From Azolla caroliniana (lineage: Eukaryota > Polypodiophyta), in the NCBI GenBank assembly GCA_043228905.1, contig JBHGNT010000020.1:868001-932000 (forward strand): DNA of 64,000 bases, read 5' to 3'. Position numbers and translations under genes: made by a program. Shown piece by piece: positions 46,186-56,224 of the stretch (position 1 is the stretch's first letter; every line of letters begins with the position of its first letter). Below the pieces are notes generated by a model. The model was not told where the DNA came from, did no database searches, and saw nothing but the letters and a program-made list of their open reading frames with translations.

Positions 46186-46257
46186 GCGGTTGTAGTCCAA
46201 CGGTTAGGATAATTCCCTTCCAAGGAATAGACCCGAGTTCAACTCTCGGCAAACGCA
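46186..46257 (+). tRNA. tRNA-Gly(UCC)-like, compensated anticodon stem
   Basis: 72 nt, TCC. Anticodon stem ATTCC/GGAAT: pairs 30-40 and 31-39 are fully complementary although two bases differ from consensus. T-arm perfect. Acceptor GCGGTTG/CAAACGC has one mismatch. Confidence 0.6.
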
Positions 46258-46529
46258 TACCATGTTATTCAACCAATACTCACGATCTAAAAGAGAAATC
46301 TATTCAAGCCCCGTTCATAATGTTACGTTCTTCCAGAGTTTCAGTAGAAGAGGTTAAAATGTCTCCAACAAATTAAAGTCCCATAAATATTTAGCCCAAA
46401 AACGAGTTTTAAAAACTAGATTCGTTTTACGTTTTAAGAGACTCACATTTATATGCGACTACACAACAATAAATTTATTTTGTGTATTTTATGTTTTTGA
46501 TAAACTTCCATTCGAATCAGGTTGAAATT

Positions 46530-46601
46530 GCGCTTGTAGTCTAACGGTTAGGATAATTGCCTTCCAAGGAATAGACCCGAGTTTAACTTTCGGCATGCGC
46601 A
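46530..46601 (+). tRNA. tRNA-Gly(UCC)-like, diverged
   Basis: 72 nt, TCC. Acceptor 3' strand CATGCGC, anticodon stem ATTGC/GGAAT, T-loop TTTAACT with stem CCGAG/TTCGG. Shares CATGCGC and GGAAT with 44863. Confidence 0.55.
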
Positions 46602-47104
46602 TACCATGTTATTGCAACCAGTACTCACTATCTAAAAGAGAAATCTATTCAACTCCCGTTCATAATGTCATGTTCTTCGAGAGTTTCATTAGTAGATGTT
46701 GAAAAGTCTCCAACAAATTGAAGTCCTATAAATATTTGGTCCAAAAACGGTTTTAATAAACTTGATTCGTTTTTATGTTATCAGAAACTTAGGGTTACGT
46801 TTTGGTCTCTCATATAAAACATAGAAAACATTAAGGACTCGGGTTTTATATGACATATTTGTGCGGCTTTAGCCGTACAATTAGGATATTTTTCTTGAAA
46901 GCAATCACCAACATTTCAATATTCTGCAAGCGCAACCAATGTCCTTTAGAGCAGTACTCGAATTGGATAAACAAAATGTATTCGATAGATTCGAGAATAT
47001 ATCATTATTGAATGACTTTCATAATTAGATTGTACGAACACAAGATAAAAATGAATTAATATGTAGATTAGCTTACATAGGTTGTTTAAGTGGATTTCTT
47101 TCAT

Positions 47105-47165
47105 CCAACGGTTAGGATAATTGCCTTCCAAGCAATAGACCCGAGTTCAACTCTCGGCAAGCGCA
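47105..47165 (+). pseudogene. tRNA-Gly lacking the acceptor 5' strand
   Basis: Begins at CCAACGG in the D-arm; everything after is consensus, including TCC, T-arm and CAAGCGCA. The upstream sequence ('ttctttcat') comes from a different part of the unit, so this is a deletion junction. Confidence 0.65.
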
Positions 47166-47806
47166 TACCATGTTATTTCAACCAGTACTCACGATCTACA
47201 ACAGAAATTTGTTGAAGTCCCTATCGTAATGTTACGTTCTTCGACAATTTCATTAGCAGAGGTTTAAATGTCTCCAACTAATTGATGTCCTATAAATATT
47301 TTGTGCAAAAACCGTTTGAATAAACAAGATTCCTTTTTATCTTATAAGAAACAAAGCGTCACCGTCTGGTCGCTCACATAGAACATAGAAAACATCAAGG
47401 AGTCAAGTTTGATCTGAGATATTTGTGCGGCTTTAGCCTTACAAATAGGATATTTTTCTTGAAAGCAATAACCAACATTTCAATATTCCGCAAGCGCAAG
47501 CTATGTCCTTTACATCGATACTCGAATTGGATAGAGAAAATGTATTCGAAACATTCGAGAATATAAAATTGTTGAATGACTCTCATAATTAGTTATTAAG
47601 AACAAGAGATAAAAATAAATTAATCTGTTGATTAGCTTACATAGCTTGGTTTTGTTGATTTCTTTCATTTGTATGCGAGAAGAAAGTAAGGTTCAGTTTT
47701 TATTCGTACAGGTATAGGACTCCCATAATTATGCGACTACTCAACAATAATTTTATCTTGCCTATTGTAAGTTTCTCATAAGCTTCGACTCAAGTAGATG
47801 GAAATT

Positions 47807-47878
47807 GGGCTTGTAGTCCAACGGTTAGGATAATTGCCTTCCAAGCAATGGACCCGAGTTCAACTCTCGGCAAGCGCA
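47807..47878 (+). tRNA. tRNA-Gly(UCC)-like
   Basis: 72 nt. Consensus except acceptor position 2 (GGGCTTG, one mismatch) and the variable region (GGAC). First member of the homogeneous part. Confidence 0.7.
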
Positions 47879-48519
47879 TACCATGTTATTTCAACCAGTA
47901 CCTAGGATCTATAATAGAAATCTATTGAACTGCCTGTCGTAATGTTACGTTCTTCGACAGTTTCATTAGCAGAGGTTTAAATGTCTCCAACAAATTGATG
48001 TCCTTTAAATATTTTGTGCAAAAACGATTTGAATAAACTAGATTCCTTTTTATCTTATAAGAAACATAGCGTCACCTTCTGGTCGCTCACATAATACATT
48101 TATAATATTAAGGACTCAGGTTTGATATGAGATATTTGTACGGCTTTAGCCGTACAATCAGGATATTTTCCTTGAATGCAATAACCAATGTTTCAATATT
48201 CCGCAAGTGCAAGGTATGTCCTTTAGAGCGATTATCGAATTGGATAGACAAAATGTATTCGATAGATTCGAGAATATAAGATTGTTGAATGACTTTCATA
48301 ATTAGATTGTAAGAACAAGAGATAAAATTGAATTAATATGTTGATTAGCTTACAAAGCTTTGTTTTGTGGATTTCTTTCATTTGTATGCGAGAAGAAAGT
48401 AAGTTGAAGTTTTTATTCGTACAGGTATAAGACTCCCATAATTATGCGACTACTCAACAATAATTTTATTTTTCCTATTTCAAGTTTCTCATAAGCTTCG
48501 ACTCAAGAAGATGGAAATT

Positions 48520-48591
48520 GCGCTTGTAGTCCAACGGTTAGGATAATTGCCTTCCAAGCAATAGACCCGAGTTCAACTCTCGGCAAGCGCA
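48520..48591 (+). tRNA. tRNA-Gly(UCC), array consensus
   Basis: Would deliver glycine to GGA/GGG codons in cytosolic translation if transcribed. 72 nt: acceptor GCGCTTG/CAAGCGC, D-stem GTCC/GGAT, anticodon stem ATTGC/GCAAT with loop CTTCCAA (TCC), T-stem CCGAG/CTCGG with loop TTCAACT, discriminator A. Every stem pairs. From memory, the standard plant nuclear tRNA-Gly(UCC) has GCGTCTG/CAGACGC and CCGGG/CCCGG, so this is a compensated variant. A-box TAGTCCAACGG is good. The B-box AGTTCAACTCT departs from GGTTCGANTCC at three positions. No T-run lies within 130 bases downstream (first TTTT at 48725). Function is therefore uncertain. Confidence 0.85.
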
Positions 48592-49371
48592 TACCATGTT
48601 ATTTCAACCAGTACTCACGATCTACAATAGAAATCTATTGAAGAACCTGTCGTAATGTTACTTTCTTCGACAGTTTCATTAGCAGAGGTTTAAATGTCTC
48701 CAACAAATTCATGTCCTATAAATATTTTGTGCAAAAACCGTCTGAATTAACTAGATTCCTTTTTTTCTTATAAGAAACATAGCGTCACCTTCTGGTCGCT
48801 CACATAATACATAGAAAACATCAAGGAGTCAGGTTTGATATGAGATATTTGTGCGGCTTTAGACGTACAAATAGGATATTTTTCTGGAAAGCAATAACCA
48901 ACGTTTCAATATTCCGCAAGCGCAAGCTATGTCCTTTACAGCGATACTCGAATTGGATAGACAAAATGTATTCGAAAGATTCGAAAATATAAAATTGTTG
49001 AATGACTCTCATAATTAGATTATAAGAATAAGAGATAAAAATGAATTAATCTGTTGATTAGATTACATAGCTTGGTTTTCTTGATTTCTTTCATTTGTAT
49101 GCGAGAAGAAAGTAAGGTTCAGTTTTTATTCGATTGTTGAATGACTTTCATAATTAGATTGTAAGAACAAAAGATAAAAATGAATTAATTTGTTGATTAG
49201 CTTACAAAGCTTGGTTTTGTGGATTTCTTTCATTTGTATGCGAGAAGAAAGTAAGGTGCAGTTTTTATTCGTACAGGTATAGGACTCCCTCAATTATGCG
49301 ACTACTCAACAATAATTTTATCTTTCCTATTTCAAGTTTCTCATAAGATACCACAGAAGTAGATGGAAATT

Positions 49372-49443
49372 GCGCTTGTAGTCCAACGGTTAGGATAATT
49401 GCCTTCCAAGCAATAGACCCGAGTTCAATTCTCGGCAAGCGCA
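49372..49443 (+). tRNA. tRNA-Gly(UCC), consensus with T-loop change
   Basis: Identical to the consensus except T-loop TTCAATT. All stems paired, anticodon TCC. Followed by 'tactatg' rather than 'taccatg', a marker shared with 51788. Confidence 0.85.
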
Positions 49444-49700
49444 TACTATGTTATTTCAACCAGTACTCACGATCTACAACAGAAATTTGTTGAAGTCCCT
49501 ATCGTAATTTTACGTTCTTCGACAGTTTCATTAGCAGAGGTTTAAATGTCTCCAACAAATTGATGTCCTATAAATATTTTGTGCAAAAACGGTTTGAATA
49601 AACTAGATTCCTTTTTATCTTATAAGAAACATAGCGTCACCTTCTGGTCGCTCACATAATACATTTATAATATTAAGGAGTCAGGTTTGATTTGAGATAT

Positions 49701-49722
49701 TTGTACGGCTTTAGCCGTACAA
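49701..49722 (+). other. Perfect hairpin inside B-type decayed tRNA
   Basis: TTGTACGGC, loop TTTA, GCCGTACAA: a 9-bp perfect stem where the acceptor and D-arm of the decayed B tRNA used to be. Identical hairpins start at 45192, 48136, 52117, 53681 and 55106. Older units have imperfect forms. Confidence 0.75.
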
Positions 49723-50084
49723 TCAGGATATTTTCCTTGAATGCAATAACCAATGTTTCAATATTCCGCAAGTGCAAGCTATGTCCTTTAGAGCGATTAT
49801 CGAATTGGATAGAGAAAATGTATTCGATAGATTCGAGAATATAAGATTGTTGAATGACTTTCATAATTAGATTGTAAGAACAAGAGATAAAAATGAATTA
49901 ATTTGTTGATTAGCTTACAAAGCTTGCTTTTGTGGATTTCTTTCATTTGTATGCGAGAAGAAAGTAAGGTGCAGTTTTTATTTGTACAGGTATAGGACTC
50001 CCTCAATTATGCGACTACTCAACAATAATTTTATCTTGCCTATTTCCAGTTTCTCATAAGATACCACAGAAGTAGATGGAAATT

Positions 50085-50156
50085 GCGCTTGTAGTCCAAC
50101 GGTTAGGATAATTGCCTTCCAAGCAATAGACCCGAGTTCAATTCTCGGCAAGCGCA
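50085..50156 (+). tRNA. tRNA-Gly(UCC), consensus with T-loop change
   Basis: Consensus except T-loop TTCAATT. All stems paired, anticodon TCC. Confidence 0.85.
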
Positions 50157-50935
50157 TACCATGTTATTTCAACCAGTACTCACGATCTACAACAAAAATT
50201 TATTGAAGTCCCTGTCCTAATGTTACGTTCTTCGAGAGTTTCATTAGCAGAGGTTTAAATGTCTCCAACAAATTCATGTCCTATAAATATTTTGTGCAAA
50301 AACGGTTATAATAAACTAGATTCCTTCTTATCTTATAAGAAACATAACGTCACCTTCTTGTCGCTGACATAAAACATAGAAAACATCAAGGAGTCAGGTT
50401 TGATATGAGATATTTGTGTGGCTTTAGCCGTACAAATAGGATATTTTCTTGAAAGCAATAACCAACGTTTCAATATTCCGCAAGCGCAAGCTATGTCCTC
50501 TACAGCGATACTCGAATTGGATAGACAAAATGTATTCGATAGATTCGAGAATATAAAATTGTTGAATGACTCTTATAATTAGATTGTAAGAACAAGAGAT
50601 AAAAATGAATTAATCTGTTGACTAGCTTACATAGCTTGGTTTTGTTGATTTCTTTCATTTGTATCCGAGAAGAAAGTAAGGTTCAGTTTTTATTCGATTG
50701 CTGAATGACTTTCATAATTAGATTGTAAGAACAAGAGATAAAAATGAATTAATTTGTTGATTAGCTTACAAAGCTTGGTTTTGTGGATTTCTTTCATTTG
50801 TATGCGAGAAGAAAGTAAGTTGAAGTTTTTATTCGTACAGGTATAAGACTCCCATAATTATGCGACTACTCAACAATAATTTTATTTTTCCTATTTCAAG
50901 TTTCTCATAAGCTTCGACTCAAGAAGATGGAAATT

Positions 50936-51007
50936 GCGCTTGTAGTCCAACGGTTAGGATAATTGCCTTCCAAGCAATAGACCCGAGTTCAACTCTCGGC
51001 AAGCGCA
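50936..51007 (+). tRNA. tRNA-Gly(UCC), array consensus
   Basis: Same 72 nt as 48520; partner copy in the second higher-order repeat. All stems paired, anticodon TCC. Confidence 0.85.
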
Positions 51008-51787
51008 TACCATGTTATTTCAACCAGTACTCACGATCTACAATAGAAATCTATTGAAGAACCTGTCGTAATGTTACTTTCTTCGACAGTTTCATTAGCA
51101 GAGGTTTAAATGTCTCCAACAAATTCATGTCCTATAAATATTTTGTGCAAAAACCGTCTGAATTAACTAGATTCCTTTTTTTCTTATAAGAAACATAGCG
51201 TCACCTTCTGGTCGCTCACATAATACATAGAAAACATCAAGGAGTCAGGTTTGATATGAGATATTTGTGCGGCTTTAGACGTACAAATAGGATATTTTTC
51301 TGGAAAGCAATAACCAACGTTTCAATATTCCGCAAGCGCAAGCTATGTCCTTTACAGCGATACTCGAATTGGATAGACAAAATGTATTCGAAAGATTCGA
51401 AAATATAAAATTGTTGAATGACTCTCATAATTAGATTATAAGAATAAGAGATAAAAATGAATTAATCTGTTGATTAGATTACATAGCTTGGTTTTCTTGA
51501 TTTCTTTCATTTGTATGCGAGAAGAAAGTAAGGTTCAGTTTTTATTCGATTGTTGAATGACTTTCATAATTAGATTGTAAGAACAAAAGATAAAAATGAA
51601 TTAATTTGTTGATTAGCTTACAAAGCTTGGTTTTGTGGATTTCTTTCATTTGTATGCGAGAAGAAAGTAAGGTGCAGTTTTTATTCGTACAGGTATAGGA
51701 CTCCCTCAATTATGCGACTACTCAACAATAATTTTATCTTTCCTATTTCAAGTTTCTCATAAGATACCACAGAAGTAGATGGAAATT

Positions 51788-51859
51788 GCGCTTGTAGTCC
51801 AACGGTTAGGATAATTGCCTTCCAAGCAATAGACCCGAGTTCAATTCTCGGCAAGCGCA
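51788..51859 (+). tRNA. tRNA-Gly(UCC), consensus with T-loop change
   Basis: Same as 49372 (T-loop TTCAATT, followed by 'tactatg'). All stems paired, anticodon TCC. Confidence 0.85.
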
Positions 51860-52500
51860 TACTATGTTATTTCAACCAGTACTCACGATCTACAACAGAA
51901 ATTTGTTGAAGTCCCTATCGTAATTTTACGTTCTTCGACAGTTTCATTAGCAGAGGTTTAAATGTCTCCAACAAATTGATGTCCTATAAATATTTTGTGC
52001 AAAAACGGTTTGAATAAACTAGATTCCTTTTTATCTTATAAGAAACATAGCGTCACCTTCTGGTCGCTCACATAATACATTTATAATATTAAGGAGTCAG
52101 GTTTGATTTGAGATATTTGTACGGCTTTAGCCGTACAATCAGGATATTTTCCTTGAATGCAATAACCAATGTTTCAATATTCCGCAAGTGCAAGCTATGT
52201 CCTTTAGAGCGATTATCGAATTGGATAGAGAAAATGTATTCGATAGATTCGAGAATATAAGATTGTTGAATGACTTTCATAATTAGATTGTAAGAACAAG
52301 AGATAAAAATGAATTAATTTGTTGATTAGCTTACAAAGCTTGCTTTTGTGGATTTCTTTCATTTGTATGCGAGAAGAAAGTAAGGTGCAGTTTTTATTTG
52401 TACAGGTATAGGACTCCCTCAATTATGCGACTACTCAACAATAATTTTATCTTGCCTATTTCCAGTTTCTCATAAGATACCACAGAAGTAGATGGAAATT

Positions 52501-52572
52501 GCGCTTGTAGTCCAACGGTTAGGATAATTGCCTTCCAAGCAATAGACCCGAGTTCAATTCTCGGCAAGCGCA
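52501..52572 (+). tRNA. tRNA-Gly(UCC), consensus with T-loop change
   Basis: Same as 50085 (T-loop TTCAATT). All stems paired, anticodon TCC. Confidence 0.85.
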
Positions 52573-53351
52573 TACCATGTTATTTCAACCAGTACTCACG
52601 ATCTACAACAAAAATTTATTGAAGTCCCTGTCGTAATGTTACGTTCTTCGAGAGTTTCATTAGCAGAGGTTTAAATGTCTCCAACAAATTCATGTCCTAT
52701 AAATATTTTGTGCAAAAACGGTTATAATAAACTAGATTCCTTCTTATCTTATAAGAAACATAACGTCACCTTCTTGTCGCTGACATAAAACATAGAAAAC
52801 ATCAAGGAGTCAGGTTTGATATGAGATATTTGTGTGGCTTTAGCCGTACAAATAGGATATTTTCTTGAAAGCAATAACCAACGTTTCAATATTCCGCAAG
52901 CGCAAGCTATGTCCTCTACAACGATACTCGAATTGGATAGACAAAATGTATTCGATAGATTCGAGAATATAAAATTGTTGAATGACTCTTATAATTAGAT
53001 TGTATGAACAAGAGATAAAAATGAATTAATCTGTTGACTAGCTTACATAGCTTGGTTTTGTTGATTTCTTTCATTTGTATCCGAGAAGAAAGTAAGGTTC
53101 AGTTTTTATTCGATTGCTGAATGACTTTCATAATTAGATTGTAAGAACAAGAGATAAAAATGAATTAATTTGTTGATTAGCTTACAAAGCTTGGTTTTGT
53201 GGATTTCTTTCATTTGTATGCGAGAAGAAAGTAAGGTGCAGTTTTTATTCGTACAGGTATAGGACTCCCTCAATTATGCGACTACTCAACAATAATTTTA
53301 TCTTGCCTATTTCAAGTTTCTCATAAGATACCACAGAAGTAGATGGAAATT

Positions 53352-53423
53352 GCGCTTGTAGTCCAACGGTTAGGATAATTGCCTTCCAAGCAATAGACCC
53401 GAGTTCAATTCTCGGCAAGCGCA
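53352..53423 (+). tRNA. tRNA-Gly(UCC), consensus with T-loop change
   Basis: Consensus with T-loop TTCAATT. Lies just beyond the second higher-order repeat; downstream half similar to 49372. Confidence 0.85.
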
Positions 53424-54064
53424 TACCATGTTATTTCAACCAGTACTCACGATCTACAACAGAAATTTGTTGAAGTCCCTATCGTAATTTTACGTTCTTC
53501 GACAGTTTCATTAGCAGAGGTTTAAATGTCTCCAACAAATTGATGTCCTATAAATATTTTGTGCAAAAACGGTTTGAATAAACTAGATTCCTTTTTATCT
53601 TATAAGAAACATAGCGTCACCTTCTGGTCGCTCACATAATACATTTATAATATTAAGGAGTCAGGTTTGATTTGAGATATTTGTACGGCTTTAGCCGTAC
53701 AATCAGGATATTTTCCTTGAATGCAATAACCAATGTTTCAATATTCTGCAAGTGCAAGCTATGTCCTTTAGAGCGATTATCGAATTGGATAGAGAAAATG
53801 TATTCGATAGATTCGAGAATATAAGATTGTTGAATGACTTTCATAATTAGATTGTAAGAACAAGAGATAAAAATGAATTAATTTGTTGATTAGCTTACAA
53901 AGCTTGGTTTTGTGGATTTCTTTCATTTGTATGCGAGAAGAAAGTAAGGTGCAGTTTTTATTTGTACAGGTATAGGACTCCCTCAATTATGCGACTACTC
54001 AACAATAATTTTATCTTGCCTATTTCAAGTTTCTCATAAGATACCACAGAAGTAGATGGAAATT

Positions 54065-54136
54065 GCGCTTGTAGTCCAACGGTTAGGATAATTGCCTTCC
54101 AAGCAATAGACCCGAGTTCAATTCTCGGCAAGCGCA
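54065..54136 (+). tRNA. tRNA-Gly(UCC), consensus with T-loop change
   Basis: Consensus with T-loop TTCAATT. All stems paired, anticodon TCC. Confidence 0.85.
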
Positions 54137-54776
54137 TACCATGTTATTTCAACCAGTACTCACGATCTACAACAGAAATTTATTGAAGTCCCTGTCGGAA
54201 TGTTACGTTCTTCGACAGTTTCATTAGCAGAGGTTTAAATGTCTCCAACAAATTCATGTCCTATAAATATTTTGTGCAAAAACCGTTTGAATAAACTAGA
54301 TTCCTTTTTATCTTATAAGAAACATAGCGTCACCTTCTGGTCGCTCACATAAAACATAGAAAACATCAAGGAGTCAGGTTTGATATGAGATATTTGTGTG
54401 GCTTTAGCCGTACAAATAGGATATTTTCTTGAAAGCAATAACCAACGTTTCAATATTCCGCAAGCGCAAGCTATGTCCTTTACAGCGATACTCGAATTGG
54501 ATAGACAAAATGTATTCGAAAGATTCGAGAATATAAAATTGTTGAATGACTCTCATAATTAGATTGTAAGAATAAGAGATAAAAATGAATTAATCTGTTG
54601 ATTAGATTACATAGCTTGGTTTTCTTGATTTCTTTCATTTGTATGGGAGAAGAAAGTAAGTTGCAGTTTTTATTCGTACAGGTATAGGACTCCCTTAATT
54701 ATGCGACTACTCAACAATAATTTTATCTTGCCTATTTTAAGTTTCTCATAAGATTCCACAGAAGTAGAGGGAAATT

Positions 54777-54848
54777 GCGCTTGTAGTCCAACGGTTAGGA
54801 TAATTGCCTTCCAAGCAATAGACCCGAGTTCAACTCTCGGCAAGCGCA
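54777..54848 (+). tRNA. tRNA-Gly(UCC), array consensus
   Basis: Exact consensus, all stems paired, anticodon TCC. 712-713 bp from both neighbours. Confidence 0.85.
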
Positions 54849-55489
54849 TACCATGTTATTTCAACTAGTACTCACGATCTACAACAGAAATTTGTTGAAG
54901 TCCCTGTCGTAATTTTACGTTCTTCGAGAGTTTCATTAGCAGAGGTTTAAATGTCTCCAACAAATTGATGTCCTATAAATATTTTGTGCAAAAACGGTTT
55001 GAATAAACTAGATTCCTTTTTATCTTATAAGAAACATAGCGTCACCTTCTGGTCGCTCACATAATACATTTATAATATTAAGGAGTCAGGTTTGATTTGA
55101 GATATTTGTACGGCTTTAGCCGTACAATCAGGATATTTTCCTTGAATGCAATAACCAATGTTTCAATATTCCGCAAGTGCAAGCTATGTCCTTTAGAGCG
55201 ATTATCGAATTGGATAGAGAAAATGTATTCGATAGATTCGAGAATATAAGATTGTTGAATGACTTTCATAATTAGATTGTAAGAACAAGAGATAAAAATG
55301 AATTAATATGTTGATTAGCTTACAAAGCTTGGTTTTGTGGATTTCTTTCATTTGTATGCGAGAAGAAAGTAAGGTGCAGTTTTTATCCGTACAGGTATAG
55401 GACTGCCTCAATTATGCGACTACTCAACAATAATTTTATCTTGCCTATTTCAAGTTTCTCATAAGATACCACAGAAGTAGATGGAAATT

Positions 55490-55541
55490 GCGCTTGTAGT
55501 CCAACGGTTAGGATAATTGCCTTCCAAGCAATAGACCCGAG
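55490..55541 (+). pseudogene. tRNA-Gly(UCC), 5' part, interrupted by copia
   Basis: Consensus positions 1-52, ending with the T-stem strand CCGAG, at which the copia element inserted. Positions 48-72 continue at 60973-60997 because CCGAG is duplicated. Before the insertion this copy matched the consensus exactly. Confidence 0.9.
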
Positions 55542-56212
55542 TGTCGGGCTTCCGCCTCCGGCCACAACCGAGGAACAGGATCGATTCACAGAAAACGGGA
55601 AATACACCAATGCACGAAAACAATAGAGAGAAGGGCACACTGGATGTTTTACGTGGAAAACCCTAAATGGGAAAAACCACGGGAGTGCAAGACTCCAACT
55701 ATCACTATACGCGGGAATGTACAATGGCGAGCTGCAAGGCGACGACCTTGAGCTCGCTGTCCTCGCCACAGGCGGCGGTATTACACAGAGGCGTCGACCT
55801 CTTCCTTCCTCCTTCTCTCTCACTCTCTCTCGGCTGCTCTCACTTCGCTCCCTCTTAGTGGAAAACAGAAAATGAGCAACAACAGTTAAACTGTTTGCCC
55901 TAAGTCATATTTATACACATATGACTTTCGGGCTATTTACAAATAAAGCCTCAAGGGCTCTTTCGAAAACATATTCACAAATATGTCCCCGCATCCGGAT
56001 CTCTCTCCGGGTACATTCATCATCCGGCTCCGTAACCGGGGTTCTTCAGCATCCGGCTCCGTAGCCGGGGTCTTCAGCATCCGGCTCCGTAGCCGGGGTC
56101 TCTTCATCCGGCTTCATGCCGGGTACTCTTCATCATCCGGTTCCGTAACCGCAACCGGGCTTGCCGTCATTCATCTCCGGACATCCCATCCGGAGGGACC
56201 GAAATCCCAACA
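55542..56212 (-). repeat. copia 3' LTR (left)
   Basis: 671 bp, TGTCGGGC to CCCAACA on the plus strand. TATA box (minus TATAAATA) at 55908-55915. One more copy of the 28-bp GC-rich repeat than the other LTR. Confidence 0.95.
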
Positions 56213-56224
56213 AACTCCCCCTTC
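56213..56224 (-). promoter_or_regulatory. copia polypurine tract
   Basis: The minus strand reads GAAGGGGGAGTT directly against the 3' LTR, the expected plus-strand primer. It overlaps the TGA stop codon of the polyprotein. Confidence 0.85.

Larger units (their letters stand above)
48362..50777 (+). repeat. 2,416-bp higher-order repeat, copy 1
   Basis: Three consecutive units carrying tRNAs at 48520, 49372 and 50085. The whole segment recurs directly downstream with only a handful of single-base differences (for example near 50210, 50503 and 50587 against 52626, 52919 and 53003). Borders are approximate. Confidence 0.8.
50778..53193 (+). repeat. 2,416-bp higher-order repeat, copy 2
   Basis: Direct tandem copy of 48362-50777 with tRNAs at 50936, 51788 and 52501, each exactly 2,416 bp from its partner. 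Confidence 0.8.
41609..55541 (+). repeat. tRNA-Gly satellite array, block 7 (includes homogeneous part)
   Basis: The longest uninterrupted block. From 41731 to about 47165 copies are diverged and some units lack half B (spacings of about 363-366 bp at 42445-43174). From 47807 to 55490 copies are near-identical with spacings 713, 852, 713, 851, 852, 713, 851, 713, 712 and 713. The 852-type units carry an extra 139-bp local duplication ('attcgattgttgaatgactttcataatt...'). B-type copies contain a perfect hairpin. The copia element interrupts the last tRNA. No protein gene was recognised. Confidence 0.9.

Noticed and set aside
47807-55541. Regularly spaced identical repeats resembling a CRISPR array
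   Set aside because: The repeats are tRNA-Gly genes in 713-bp satellite units that are themselves repeated; spacers are not unique and the DNA is plant nuclear.
55383-55823. Minus-strand 146-codon ORF across array and LTR (also 60190-60612)
   Set aside because: It spans the LTR border into unrelated sequence and repeats with each LTR; no protein family features.
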